A stretch of DNA of 64,000 nt from Longimicrobium terrae (GCF_014202995.1 NZ_JACHIA010000001.1:248001-312000); one strand, 5' to 3'. Positions 38,259-46,295 are shown, numbered from the stretch's first letter. Made by a program: numbers and translations. The notes: generated by a model from the sequence alone, not told the origin.

Positions 38259-38987
38259 TCAGCCGCGGCCGGAGGCCCCCAGGTACTCGGTCGGCATCGT
38301 CTCCACGCGCACGTCGCCGCCGCCGAGGGGCTCGGCCAGCCACGCACGCGCCTCTGGACGGGAGGAGACCGCGCGCACCAGGCGACCATCCGCGTAGTGC
38401 AGCCCCACGCCGTCCTCCGCGGCGATCCCCGGCTGCCCGGTGTCGCGCACGATGTCGCGGAACGCGGCGGGGCGGCGAGGGTCGCTGTCGTAGTGCGGGC
38501 AGAAGCCGCCGGGAAGCATGCCCAGCCCATCGTGCAGCGGGTTTAGGCCGGGCCCGTACGAGTCGGTGATGCCGCGCTCGAACCAGCACAGCCCGCCCGC
38601 GCTCACCCCGCACGCCACCGTTCCCCCCGCCAGCACGTCGGGCAGAACATCCGCCAGCCCCTGCGCCCGCCAGATCGCGATCAGGTTGACCGTGTTGCCC
38701 CCGCCCACGTACAGCAGGTCCATGCCCGACAGGTAGGCGTGCAGGTCCGTCACCGAGCGGCTGAAGAGCGTCAGGTGGCTCGGCTCGCAGCGCCCGTCGT
38801 CGAACGCGTCGTAGAAGCGGTCCAGCCACACCTGCGCGTCGCCGCTGGCCGTGGGGATCATGCACACGCGCGGGCGCGATCGCCGGCACAGGCTGAGCGC
38901 GTAGTCGTCCAGCAGCGGATTGGAGGGCTCCATGGCGAACCCGCCGCCGCCGAACGCGACGATCTGGCCCTTGGTGATGGGAGGCAT
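38259..38987 (-). CDS. Peptidase S51 family protein (peptidase E-like)
   Basis: A 242-residue cytoplasmic protein related to alpha-aspartyl dipeptidase and cyanophycinase. IVAFGGGGFAMEPSNPLLD opens the domain, RVCMIPTASGDAQVWLDRF follows, LLYVGGGNTVNLIAIWR is the family's glycine loop, and the nucleophile Ser lies in CGVSAGGLCWFE. The His and third catalytic residue are expected in GFCPHYDSDPRR. I use the ATG at 38987; an ATG at 39017 would add 10 residues, and neither has a clear Shine-Dalgarno. It stands alone between rpmB and rplQ and probably releases acidic N-terminal residues from dipeptides. Confidence 0.88.
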   Translation of the reverse strand: MPPITKGQIVAFGGGGFAMEPSNPLLDDYALSLCRRSRPRVCMIPTASGDAQVWLDRFYDAFDDGRCEPSHLTLFSRSVTDLHAYLSGMDLLYVGGGNTVNLIAIWRAQGLADVLPDVLAGGTVACGVSAGGLCWFERGITDSYGPGLNPLHDGLGMLPGGFCPHYDSDPRRPAAFRDIVRDTGQPGIAAEDGVGLHYADGRLVRAVSSRPEARAWLAEPLGGGDVRVETMPTEYLGASGRG

Positions 38988-39098
38988 GAGACGACGGTCA
39001 GGTTGAGAGGCGATCATCCGAGATCCAGAAAGATGCAGATTACTGTCGCAATCCGAAAGCCACGCCACGTACGATCCCCCTCATCAGTTTCCCGCGTA

Positions 39099-39125
39099 CC
39101 TCCGCGAACCTCCGCGGCCTCCGCG
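39099..39125. repeat. Three CCTCCGCG units in an intergenic spacer
   Basis: CCTCCGCG occurs at 39099, 39109 and 39118 in the spacer between the peptidase and rplQ. A related array with the unit CACGGAGG on the opposite sense lies at 57193-57229, and both are bordered by a TTTCAC/GTGAAA stretch. Confidence 0.6.
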
Positions 39126-39162
39126 TGAAACCTCACCCCTTCCGACGACCGGCACTCAGCGG

Positions 39163-39207
39163 AAAACGACGAACCCCGCGCCTCTCCGGAGAGAAGCGCG
39201 GGGTTCG
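39163..39207 (-). terminator. Intrinsic terminator of the ribosomal supercluster after rplQ
   Basis: A perfect 12-base stem (39170-39181 with 39196-39207), whose 14-base loop can form an extra CTCTCC/GGAGAG pair, followed on the minus strand by TTTT (39166-39163). It lies 31 bases past the rplQ stop. Confidence 0.8.
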
Positions 39208-39238
39208 CGGTACGTCACGGACGATCACCAGACCGCGG

Positions 39239-39622
39239 TCAGCGGCCGATGACCACCGCTTCCGTGGGACGATCCACCAGCTCGATCAGCGACGTCTCGC
39301 CGCCGTCACCCTGACGGAAGCCCGTCTTGAGGATGCGGGTGTAGCCACCCGCGCGCGACGCGTTCACCGGCCCGATCTGGCTGAACAGGTGCACCAGCAC
39401 GTCGCGGTCCTGGATGTGCCGCGCAGCAAGGCGCTTGCTGTGCAGGTCGCCGCGCTTGGCCAGGGTGATCAGCTTTTCCGCGAACGGACGAAGCTCCTTG
39501 GCCTTGGCGGTGGTGGTCTCGATGCGGCCGTGACGGAACAGGCTGCTGGCCATGTTCCGAAGCAGCGCAAGCTTGTGCTCATTGGTGCGGCCGAGCGCGC
39601 GGCCCTTGTTTCCGTGTCTCAT
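39239..39622 (-). CDS. rplQ: 50S ribosomal protein L17
   Basis: A 127-residue L17, the last gene of the alpha operon. MRHGNKGRALGRTNEHKLAL and LFRHGRIETTTAKAKELRPF are near-invariant family segments. The ATG lies seven bases after the rpoA stop codon. The protein binds 23S rRNA domain III near the exit tunnel. A strong terminator follows. Length is normal for the family. Confidence 0.98.
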   Translation of the reverse strand: MRHGNKGRALGRTNEHKLALLRNMASSLFRHGRIETTTAKAKELRPFAEKLITLAKRGDLHSKRLAARHIQDRDVLVHLFSQIGPVNASRAGGYTRILKTGFRQGDGGETSLIELVDRPTEAVVIGR

Positions 39623-39629
39623 TGGCTTT

Positions 39630-40718
39630 CTACAGCTCCCCGGCGGGGCCGTTGTCGGCGCCCCCGTTCTGCTCGTTGTTGTCGGCGTCGTCGCGAACCA
39701 CCCACCAGAGCGTGCCCGCGTCGTCCGACTCCAGCGAGCTGCCGAAGCGAAGTCCGTGGCCCGCCAGGAAGTCGCTGATTTCCTGCAGCGACTTCTTGCC
39801 GAAGTTGTCGATGGCCAGCATCTGCTGTTCGGTGCGCTGAACCAGGTCGCGCACCGAGTGGATGTTTTCCTTCTGCAGCGAGTTGCGGCTGCGAACCGAC
39901 AGCTCGGCCAGATCCTCGATGGGACGGTTCAGCAGCTCCTGCAGACGCGGCGCGATGGGCGCGCGCCCCGCGGGAACGGCTCCGCCGGCACCGCCGGTGT
40001 CGCCCCAGCTGCGGTCGGCGCGCCACTCGGGCGTGCCGCCGGCAAGAAAGGCCAGGTGCTCAATGGCCAGCCGCGCCGCGTACTGCACGGCCGACGGAAC
40101 GTCGAGGGCACCGTTGGTCTCCACTTCCAGCACCAGACGGTCGAAGTCGGTGCGCTGGCCCACGCGCGTTTCCTCGACCACGAAGTTGGCGCGGGTCACC
40201 GGGTTGTAGATCGCGTCCACCCGCACCAGGTCCGCCGGCATGCCGCGCGGAATGGGGTGAGCTTCGGCGGGCACGTACCCGCGGCCCTTGTTCACGTACA
40301 GTTCCATCCGCAGGTCGCGGTCGTCCTGCAGCTCCAGGATGTGGTGGTCCAGGTTGATGACGTCCACCGACGGATGCCCGGTGATGCTGCGCGCCGTGAC
40401 GCGGCCGGCCTTGTTGGCCCGCAGTTCCAGCACCGCCTCTTCGGCGTCCTCGTCCATCCGCAGCACCAGCGACTTCAGGTTGCGGATGATCTCGTGCACG
40501 TCTTCCACCACGCCCGCCACCGTCTGGTGCTCGTGCAGCACGCCGTCGGCCCGGAACGCCCACACCGCCGAGCCGCGAAGGCTGCTCAGCAGAATGCGGC
40601 GCATGGTGTTGCCCATCGTATGTCCAAAGCCCCGCTCCAGCGGGCGCAGGACAATCTGCCCCGTGCGCGGCTGCTCGGGCAGATTCGGCATCTGCAGGCC
40701 GGTAATATCGAGTTCCAA
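39630..40718 (-). CDS. rpoA: RNA polymerase alpha subunit
   Basis: A 362-residue alpha subunit. The N-terminal dimerisation domain contains LERGFGHTMGNTMRRILLSS and DVHEIIRNLKSLVL. The C-terminal domain contains the helix-hairpin-helix RNSLQKENIHSVRDLVQRTE and LAIDNFGKKSLQEISDFL. A Gly/Trp-containing linker segment (near residues 228-250) and an acidic Asn/Gly-rich tail extend the usual length. The start is a TTG at 40718, chosen because GGAGG sits eight to twelve bases upstream; the next ATG, nine codons in, lacks one and would remove conserved residues. Confidence 0.97.
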   Translation of the reverse strand: MELDITGLQMPNLPEQPRTGQIVLRPLERGFGHTMGNTMRRILLSSLRGSAVWAFRADGVLHEHQTVAGVVEDVHEIIRNLKSLVLRMDEDAEEAVLELRANKAGRVTARSITGHPSVDVINLDHHILELQDDRDLRMELYVNKGRGYVPAEAHPIPRGMPADLVRVDAIYNPVTRANFVVEETRVGQRTDFDRLVLEVETNGALDVPSAVQYAARLAIEHLAFLAGGTPEWRADRSWGDTGGAGGAVPAGRAPIAPRLQELLNRPIEDLAELSVRSRNSLQKENIHSVRDLVQRTEQQMLAIDNFGKKSLQEISDFLAGHGLRFGSSLESDDAGTLWWVVRDDADNNEQNGGADNGPAGEL

Positions 40719-40807
40719 GATGTCCCCTCCCGGATGTGGACAGGTGCGCGAAACACCCGGGCGGCGAAGCGCAACCGCGCTCCGCCGCTCAGGGTTCGTC
40801 CGTCAGC

Positions 40808-41446
40808 TTACTTGCTGTAGAGCTCGACGATGAGCTGCTCCTGCACCGCCAGCGGGATGTCCGCGCGGGTGGGGCGGGCTACCATCCGGCCGGTGCGCGA
40901 GCCCTCGTCCACCGCCAGCCAGCCCACGGTGCTGGGCTTGGTCTTGGAGGCGAGCGACGCCTGCACGGGCAGAATGTCCTTGCTCTTGGGCGCAATGCGC
41001 ACTTCGTCGCCCGGCTTCACCTGCGCGCTGGGCACGTCGAGCTTGCGGCCGTTCACCTGCACGTGGCCGTGGCGGATGAGCTGGCGCGACTCCTTGCGGG
41101 TCGAGCCGAAGCCCATGCGGTAGATCACGTTGTCCAGACGGCTCTCGAGCGCCACCAGCAGGTTCTCACCCGTGATGCCCGTCTCGTGAGCGGCCTTCTC
41201 GAACAGGTTGCGGAACGGGCGCTCGGCCACGCCGTAGATGCGCTTCACCTTCTGCTTTTCACGCAGCTGGTGCGCGTACTCCGAGACCTTCTTGCGGCGC
41301 CCGCCGCCCGTCTGGCCGTGCTGGCCGGGGGCGTAGGGGCGGCGCTCGACGGGGCACTTCTCGGTGAAGCACTTGGTGCCCTTCAGAAACAGCTTCTGTC
41401 CCTCGCGGCGGCACAGCTTGCAGGAGGGTCCGGTGTAACGGGCCAT
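40808..41446 (-). CDS. rpsD: 30S ribosomal protein S4 (zinc form)
   Basis: A 212-residue S4, a primary 16S rRNA binder that nucleates assembly of the 5' domain. The N-terminus carries the C-x2-C-x13-C-x4-C zinc set (CKLCRREGQKLFLKG then CFTEKC), which marks the cysteine-containing form. The S4 RNA-binding domain includes LESRLDNVIYRMGFGSTRKE and LIRHGHVQVNGRKLDVPS. It lies between rpsK and rpoA as in most alpha operons. Spacers on both sides exceed 80 bases and the upstream one holds a palindrome. Confidence 0.98.
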   Translation of the reverse strand: MARYTGPSCKLCRREGQKLFLKGTKCFTEKCPVERRPYAPGQHGQTGGGRRKKVSEYAHQLREKQKVKRIYGVAERPFRNLFEKAAHETGITGENLLVALESRLDNVIYRMGFGSTRKESRQLIRHGHVQVNGRKLDVPSAQVKPGDEVRIAPKSKDILPVQASLASKTKPSTVGWLAVDEGSRTGRMVARPTRADIPLAVQEQLIVELYSK

Positions 41447-41536
41447 GTTCGGGTAACCGTTTGGATGATGAGTGTGTCTCGGCTTCGTCCCCCCGACGGT
41501 CGCGAGGGTTTACGCCAATCACCAGAAAAATGCTCG

Positions 41537-41576
41537 GTGCCCGGTGCCGGTCCGCGTGGACCGGGGCACCAGGCAC
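41537..41576. repeat. Palindromic element in the rpsK-rpsD spacer
   Basis: Arms 41537-41553 and 41558-41576 are reverse complements except for one mismatch and a two-base bulge, with a 4-base GCGT loop. The core GTGCCCGGTGCC resembles the GTGCCCAGTACC core of elements in other spacers of this cluster. No T-run follows, so it is not an obvious terminator. Confidence 0.65.
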
Positions 41577-41590
41577 GTCCGTCCGTCAGA

Positions 41591-41983
41591 TCAGACGCGG
41601 CGCTTCTTGGGAGGCCGGCAGCCGTTGTGCGGAATGGGCGTCACGTCGCGGATGCTGCGAATGCCCAGCCCCGAGGCGGCCAGCGCCTGGATGGCGGACT
41701 CGCGGCCCGAGCCGGGACCCTGCACGTACACGTGCACGCGCTTCACGCCCAGCTGCAGCGCTTCGCGCGCGGCCTGCTCGGCGGCCACCGTCGCGGCGAA
41801 CGGGGTGCTCTTCTTGGAGCCCTTGAACCCCGCCTTGCCGGAGCTTCCCCACACGACCGAGTTGCCGGCCATGTCGGTGATGCTCACGAGGGTGTTGTTG
41901 AACGTCGCCTTCACGTGGGCAATGCCCTCGCTCTCGACGTGGCGCTTGGTCTTGGGGCGCCCCGCGGTCTTCGGCTTGGCCAT
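41591..41983 (-). CDS. rpsK: 30S ribosomal protein S11
   Basis: A 130-residue S11 that sits on the platform of the 30S subunit and shapes the mRNA exit channel. [19 protein letters not shown] and [19 protein letters not shown] are conserved, and the C-terminus [11 protein letters not shown] is the typical basic tail. Normal length. It follows rpsM after a 189-base spacer that contains a palindromic element. Confidence 0.98.
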   Translation of the reverse strand: MAKPKTAGRPKTKRHVESEGIAHVKATFNNTLVSITDMAGNSVVWGSSGKAGFKGSKKSTPFAATVAAEQAAREALQLGVKRVHVYVQGPGSGRESAIQALAASGLGIRSIRDVTPIPHNGCRPPKKRRV

Positions 41984-42100
41984 CTTGATTGTCCCTGTGT
42001 ATGGGTGCGCGGCCTACCGCGCCTCCGGTACGGCTCCCCGCCGGCGAAATCCGGCGGGGTGGTCATCGGCCTCGGCGCGCCGCCGGACCGATCGGAAACA

Positions 42101-42167
42101 GAAGTGCACAGTACCAGGTACCAGGTGCCCAGAGACTGGGAACCCGGCACTTGGGACTGGGCACTTC
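42101..42167. repeat. Palindromic element in the rpsM-rpsK spacer
   Basis: The ends GAAGTGCACAGTACC (42101-42115) and GGGACTGGGCACTTC (42153-42167) are near-complements over 15 bases, and the middle holds further CCAGGTGCCCAG/CTGGG units. The core AAGTGCCCAGTACC recurs in the adk-secY and rplX-rplE spacers. Confidence 0.65.
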
Positions 42168-42172
42168 CGTTC

Positions 42173-42553
42173 TTACTTCTTGCCCGGCTTCTTCTTGCCG
42201 GCGATGGCCCGGCGCGGGCCCTTCTTGGTGCGCGCGTTGGTGTGCGTGCGCTGGCCGCGGACGGGAAGCCCGCGACGGTGGCGCAGCCCCCGGTACGAAC
42301 CGATGTCCATGAGGCGCTTGATGTTGCGCGACACCTCGGAGCGCAGCGCGCCCTCGACGCGAATGCTCGCGTCGATGATGCGGCGCAGCTTGTTCACGTC
42401 GTCATCGCTCAGGGCGTGGACGCGCGTGTCGGGGTTGATCCCCGCTTCGTTCAGAATGCGGCGCGACGTGGCGCGGCCGATTCCAAAGATGTACGTGAGG
42501 CCGATCTCCGCGCGCTTTTCGCGGGGGAGGTCGACGCCGGCAATACGAGCCAT
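42173..42553 (-). CDS. rpsM: 30S ribosomal protein S13
   Basis: A 126-residue S13 in the head of the 30S subunit, contacting the P-site tRNA and the 50S subunit. [20 protein letters not shown] and [19 protein letters not shown] are diagnostic. The Lys-rich tail ([13 protein letters not shown]) is typical. It directly follows rpmJ in the alpha operon order rpmJ-rpsM-rpsK-rpsD-rpoA-rplQ. Confidence 0.98.
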   Translation of the reverse strand: MARIAGVDLPREKRAEIGLTYIFGIGRATSRRILNEAGINPDTRVHALSDDDVNKLRRIIDASIRVEGALRSEVSRNIKRLMDIGSYRGLRHRRGLPVRGQRTHTNARTKKGPRRAIAGKKKPGKK

Positions 42554-42584
42554 CCTGCTCTTCTCCTTAAGCCGAGTCCGGGGA

Positions 42585-42701
42585 TCAGCCCTGGCGCTGC
42601 TTGTGGCGCGGGTTCTTCTTGCAGATGATGCGGATGACGCCCTGCCGCTTGACCACTTTGCAGTGCTCGCAGATCGGCTTTACGCTCGCGCGGACCTTCA
42701 T
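42585..42701 (-). CDS. rpmJ: 50S ribosomal protein L36 (zinc form)
   Basis: A 38-residue L36 read directly from the sequence: it begins [19 protein letters not shown] and ends KQRQG. The C-x2-C (residues 11 and 14), C-27 and H-32 form the zinc ribbon. ATG at 42701, TGA at 42587-42585. Its position 32 bases before rpsM is conserved in many bacteria. There is no room for infA between it and map. Confidence 0.96.
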   Translation of the reverse strand: MKVRASVKPICEHCKVVKRQGVIRIICKKNPRHKQRQG

Positions 42702-42852
42702 GTTCGCCTCGCCTGTATGACCTGATTGAACGGAAGCCTGAGAACCTAACTACAATCACGCGATCCCGCAAGCGCTCACCAGCCGTGCGCGCCGCGGGCC
42801 GCGGTTCCTCGCCCCTCTTCTCCGCCCTGTTCCGCGGAGCCCCGCCCCGCCG

Positions 42853-43602
42853 TCAGCCCGTCAGAATGCGCGGGCCGTCGGCGGTCACCGCCACGGTGTG
42901 CTCGAAGTGGGCAGACACCTTGCGGTCCGCCGTCACCACGGTCCACCGGTCGGGAAGGGTGCGCACGTTGGCCGTGCCCAGGTTGAACATGGGCTCGATC
43001 GCCAGCACCATCCCCTCCACCAGCTTGAGCCCCTTGCCCCGCTTGCCGAAGTTGGGCACCTGGGGCTCCTCGTGCGGCTGGCGGCCCACGCCGTGGCCCA
43101 CCAGCTCGCGCACCACGCCGTACCCGGCCTCGTCGGCCACCTCCTGAATGGCGGCGCCCACGTCGCCCAGCCGGTGCCCGGGGCGCGCCTCGGCGATGCC
43201 GCGGGCCAGCGCCTCCTGCGTGCGGTCCAGCAGCCCCTGCGCCTCGGGGGCGATGGCCCCCACGGGACAGGTGATGGCCGCGTCGGCGTAGAAGCCCTCC
43301 AGCTTGACGCCGCAGTCCACGCTCAGCACGTCGCCTTCCTTGAGGGGGCGCCGGGTGGACGGGATCCCGTGCACCACCTCGTGGTTCACGGAAACGCAGA
43401 GCGTGGCCGGAAAGCCGTACAGCCCCTTGAACGCCGGGATCGCGCCCGGGTGCGAGCGGATGAACGCCTCGGCCCAGCGGTCCAGGTCGGCCGTGGTCAC
43501 CCCGGGCCGGATCTCGCCCGGAATCTCCCGGTACAGCGCGGCCAGGATGGCGCCGGCCTGGGCGATGGTGTCGATCTCCGCCGCCGTCTTCAGGTGAATC
43601 AC
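42853..43602 (-). CDS. map: Methionine aminopeptidase, type I
   Basis: A 249-residue metallopeptidase that removes the initiator Met from nascent proteins. Metal ligands lie in LSVDCGVKLEGFYADAAIT (two Asp), VGHGVGRQPHEEPQVPN (His), LAIEPMF (Glu) and FEHTVAVT (Glu/His region). PAFKGLYGFPATLCVSVNHE is the type I signature. The GTG start overlaps the adk stop (GTGA). It is the last spc-region gene before rpmJ. Confidence 0.97.
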   Translation of the reverse strand: MIHLKTAAEIDTIAQAGAILAALYREIPGEIRPGVTTADLDRWAEAFIRSHPGAIPAFKGLYGFPATLCVSVNHEVVHGIPSTRRPLKEGDVLSVDCGVKLEGFYADAAITCPVGAIAPEAQGLLDRTQEALARGIAEARPGHRLGDVGAAIQEVADEAGYGVVRELVGHGVGRQPHEEPQVPNFGKRGKGLKLVEGMVLAIEPMFNLGTANVRTLPDRWTVVTADRKVSAHFEHTVAVTADGPRILTG

Positions 43603-44231
43603 CGGCCCAGCGCCGCGCGCAGGTCGGCCTGCACTTCGCCGATGGGACGGCCGCCGTCCAGCGTGTGGACGGGAACGCCCGCCTGGCGGTAGTGCTCCAC
43701 CAGCGGCGCCGTGCTGCGGCGGTACACCTCCAGCCGCTCGCGCACCGTGGCCTCGGCGTCGTCGGCGCGCTGCACGCAGCGGCCGGCGATCTCCGCCGGG
43801 GCGGGGTTGTGCACCACGTGGTAGACCGTCCCCGTTTCCGGGTCGGTGCGGCGCCCGCTCATGCGCTCCACGATGGCGTCGTCGTGCACGTCCAGGTACA
43901 CCACCGCGTCGATGCCGCGCCCCAGCTCCGCCAGCAGCAGGTCCAGCGACGCGGCCTGCGCCACGTTGCGGGGATAGCCGTCGAAGATGGCGCCGGCGGC
44001 GGCGTCGGGACGCGACAGCCGCTCGCGCACCAGGCCGAGCACGATGTCGTCCGAGACCAGCTGGCCGGCGTCCATCACCGCCTTGGCCTGCAGCCCCAGC
44101 GGCGTGCCCTGGCGCACCGCGTCGCGCAGCATGTCGCCGGTGGCGATCTTGGGCGCACCCAGCGTTTCCGTGAGCAGGGCCCCCTGGGTGCCCTTGCCGG
44201 CGCCCGGGGCGCCGAGGAGGATCAGGTCCAT
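43599..44231 (-). CDS. adk: Adenylate kinase
   Basis: A 210-residue kinase balancing ATP, ADP and AMP. P-loop GAPGAGKGTQ at residues 8-17, AMP site KIATGDMLRDAVRQGTPLG, the FDGYPRN segment, and a LID of GRRTDPETGTVYHVVHNPA that has no zinc cysteines. The ATG at 44231 is preferred to one seven codons earlier at 44252 because the shorter form starts at the family position (MDLILLGAPG). It overlaps map by four bases. Confidence 0.97.
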   Translation of the reverse strand: MDLILLGAPGAGKGTQGALLTETLGAPKIATGDMLRDAVRQGTPLGLQAKAVMDAGQLVSDDIVLGLVRERLSRPDAAAGAIFDGYPRNVAQAASLDLLLAELGRGIDAVVYLDVHDDAIVERMSGRRTDPETGTVYHVVHNPAPAEIAGRCVQRADDAEATVRERLEVYRRSTAPLVEHYRQAGVPVHTLDGGRPIGEVQADLRAALGR

Positions 44232-44258
44232 GTGATTCCGTTCACCATTCAATGGGAC

Positions 44259-44301
44259 AAGTGCCCAGCACCCGGCCGCGAACGACGGGTACTGGGCACT
44301 T
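44259..44301. repeat. Palindromic element in the secY-adk spacer
   Basis: Arms 44259-44274 (AAGTGCCCAGCACCCG) and 44286-44301 (CGGGTACTGGGCACTT) pair over 16 positions with one mismatch around an 11-base loop. It is the cleanest copy of an element whose core AAGTGCCCAGTACCCG also appears in other ribosomal spacers. Confidence 0.75.
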
Positions 44302-44319
44302 GAATCGGTCTGCGTCCGG

Positions 44320-45645
44320 TCAGATGTACCGCTGCTGCCGTCCGCGGAACTTGATGCGGCCCTTCTTCATGAAGCCGTCGTACCGGCGCAGCAGCAGGTG
44401 CTGCTGCATCTGCTGAACCGTGTCGAGCGCCACGCCCACGGTAATCAGCAGCCCGGTGCCGCCCAGCACGCGGTTCAGTCCCTGAATGCCCATCGCTTCC
44501 AGCAGGGCCGAGGGGACCAGCGCGATCAGCGCCAGGAACAGCGCGCCGGGAAGCGAAATGCGCGACATCACCCGGTCGATGTACTCGGCCGTGCGCGCGC
44601 CCGGCTTCACGCCCGGCACGAACGCGCCCTGCTTCTTCAGGTTCTCGGCGATGTCTACGGGGTTGTAGATGATCGCCGTGTAGAAGTACGTGAAGAAGAC
44701 GATCAGCACCGTGAACGCGATGAAGTACGGCACGGTGTTGATGGCGAACCACTGGCTGAAGGTGCGCAGCCAGCCGGTGTTGGTGAACTGCGCGGCCGTG
44801 GCCGGAAGGATCATGATCGACTGCGCGAAGATGATGGGCATGACGCCCGCCATGTTGATGCGCAGCGGAATGAACGACTTCTGGCCCTGCCGGATGCGGC
44901 CCCGCCCCATCACCTTCTGCGGGATCTGCACCGGGATCTTGCGCGCCGCCATGGTGACGGCGACGGTCCCCGCGATGGTCAGCAGCATCATCACGATCAG
45001 GATGACGATGCTGAACGCCCCCACCTGGCCCAGGTACACCAGCCGGCCCGTCTCGTACAGCGCCGAGGGCAGCGCCTCGACGATGCCGAAGAAGATCAGC
45101 AGGCTCATGCCGTTGCCGATGCCCCGCTCGGTGATCTGCTCGCCCAGCCACATGATGAACATGGCGCCCGTTACGAGCGTCAGCATCATCACCAGCTGGA
45201 AGGGGATCCCCGGACGGGTCACCGCCGCGGGCACCTGCGTCTCGATGAAGCGGGCGAATCCGTACGCCTGAAACAGCGCCAGCACCAGCGTGGCGTACCG
45301 CGTGTACTGCGTCAGCTTCTTGCGCCCGTCCTCGCCTTCCTTCTGCATCTTTTCGATGGAAGGCACCACCGCCGCCAGCAGCTGGAACATGATGCTGGCG
45401 GAGATGTAGGGCATGATGCCGAGGGCGAACACCGTGGCCCTGGAGAGCCCGCCCCCGACGAACATGTCATAGATCCCGAAGGCGGTGCCCTGAAGCTGCC
45501 CGGCGTACGCGCGCAGGGCCGGCACGTTGATCCAGGGCGCCGTGATGTGCGCGCCCACGCGATACACCAGCAGGCACACGAGAGTAAAGACGATCTTCTG
45601 TCTCGTCTCGGGAATGCGCCACAGAGTCGCTACGGGATTGGCCAT
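44320..45645 (-). CDS. secY: Protein translocase subunit SecY
   Basis: A 441-residue, ten-helix channel protein of the Sec translocon. Family segments include LGIMPYISASIMFQLLAAVV (helix 2), WLGEQITERGIGNGMSLLIF and NTVPYFIAFTVLIVFFTYFY. The cytoplasmic loop GVKPGARTAEYIDRVMSRIS holds the ribosome- and SecA-contacting residues. It follows rplO by one base, which implies coupled translation, and the spacer to adk carries a palindrome. Confidence 0.98.
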   Translation of the reverse strand: MANPVATLWRIPETRQKIVFTLVCLLVYRVGAHITAPWINVPALRAYAGQLQGTAFGIYDMFVGGGLSRATVFALGIMPYISASIMFQLLAAVVPSIEKMQKEGEDGRKKLTQYTRYATLVLALFQAYGFARFIETQVPAAVTRPGIPFQLVMMLTLVTGAMFIMWLGEQITERGIGNGMSLLIFFGIVEALPSALYETGRLVYLGQVGAFSIVILIVMMLLTIAGTVAVTMAARKIPVQIPQKVMGRGRIRQGQKSFIPLRINMAGVMPIIFAQSIMILPATAAQFTNTGWLRTFSQWFAINTVPYFIAFTVLIVFFTYFYTAIIYNPVDIAENLKKQGAFVPGVKPGARTAEYIDRVMSRISLPGALFLALIALVPSALLEAMGIQGLNRVLGGTGLLITVGVALDTVQQMQQHLLLRRYDGFMKKGRIKFRGRQQRYI

Positions 45646-45646
45646 G

Positions 45647-46105
45647 TCAGCCGATCTCCTGAACGGTGCCCCCCAGGGCGGCGATCTTGTCGCGCGCCGA
45701 CTGGCTGAACTTGTGGGCCGAGATGTCGACCTTGCGGGTCAGATCACCCGTGCCCAGCACCTTGACCGGCCGCCCCGCGTGCCCGATCAGGCCGCTCGCC
45801 TTGAGCGACTCGGGGGTGATGGGGCCCTCGCCTTCCAGCGTTTCCAGCTGGTACAGGTTCACCACCTGGTACTCCACCCGGTTCAGCGGGGTGAAGCCGC
45901 GCTTGGGAAGCTGGCGGTGCAGCGGCATCTGGCCGCCCTCGTACCCGGGCTTGCCGCCGCCGGGGCCGTGGTGGCCGGCGCGCGCCTTGGAGCCCTTGTG
46001 GCCCTTGCCGGCCGTCTTGCCGGTGCCCGAACCCGGGCCGCGGCCCAGGCGCTTGGTGTCGCGGTGCGACCCCTCGGGCCTCTGCAGATTGCTGAGATCA
46101 GCCAT
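45647..46105 (-). CDS. rplO: 50S ribosomal protein L15
   Basis: A 152-residue L15, needed late in 50S assembly. The glycine-rich N-terminal arm RLGRGPGSGTGKTAGKGHKG and GGQMPLHRQLPKRGF are typical. Its ATG lies eight bases before the end of rpmD, so the two genes overlap. Normal length. Confidence 0.98.
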   Translation of the reverse strand: MADLSNLQRPEGSHRDTKRLGRGPGSGTGKTAGKGHKGSKARAGHHGPGGGKPGYEGGQMPLHRQLPKRGFTPLNRVEYQVVNLYQLETLEGEGPITPESLKASGLIGHAGRPVKVLGTGDLTRKVDISAHKFSQSARDKIAALGGTVQEIG

Positions 46106-46295
46106 TGGTCTCCTGCCCTTCCGTTGCTTCCACCTTCACCATGTGGCGCACCTGGAAGAGCATGCCGCGGATGGCCGCGTTGTCTTCCTGCTCCACCGTG
46201 CGCTGGTGCTTGAGACCCAGCGCGCGGAGGGTGCGGCGGTGCGCCTCGGGCGCGCCGCTGTAGCTCTTGGTCTGCGTGATGCGGAGCTTAGCCAC
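46098..46295 (-). CDS. rpmD: 50S ribosomal protein L30
   Basis: A 65-residue L30 ([20 protein letters not shown], then [19 protein letters not shown]). The GTG at 46295 has GGAGG five bases upstream; the in-frame TTG four codons earlier is not needed. The start lies inside the end of rpsE (8-base overlap) and the gene overlaps rplO at its end, so S5, L30 and L15 are probably made in step. Confidence 0.96.
   Translation of the reverse strand: MAKLRITQTKSYSGAPEAHRRTLRALGLKHQRTVEQEDNAAIRGMLFQVRHMVKVEATEGQETNG

Noticed and set aside
44259-44301. secY-adk palindrome as an intrinsic terminator
   Set aside because: No T-run follows on the transcribed strand and secY, adk and map must be transcribed through or around it; a repeat element fits better.
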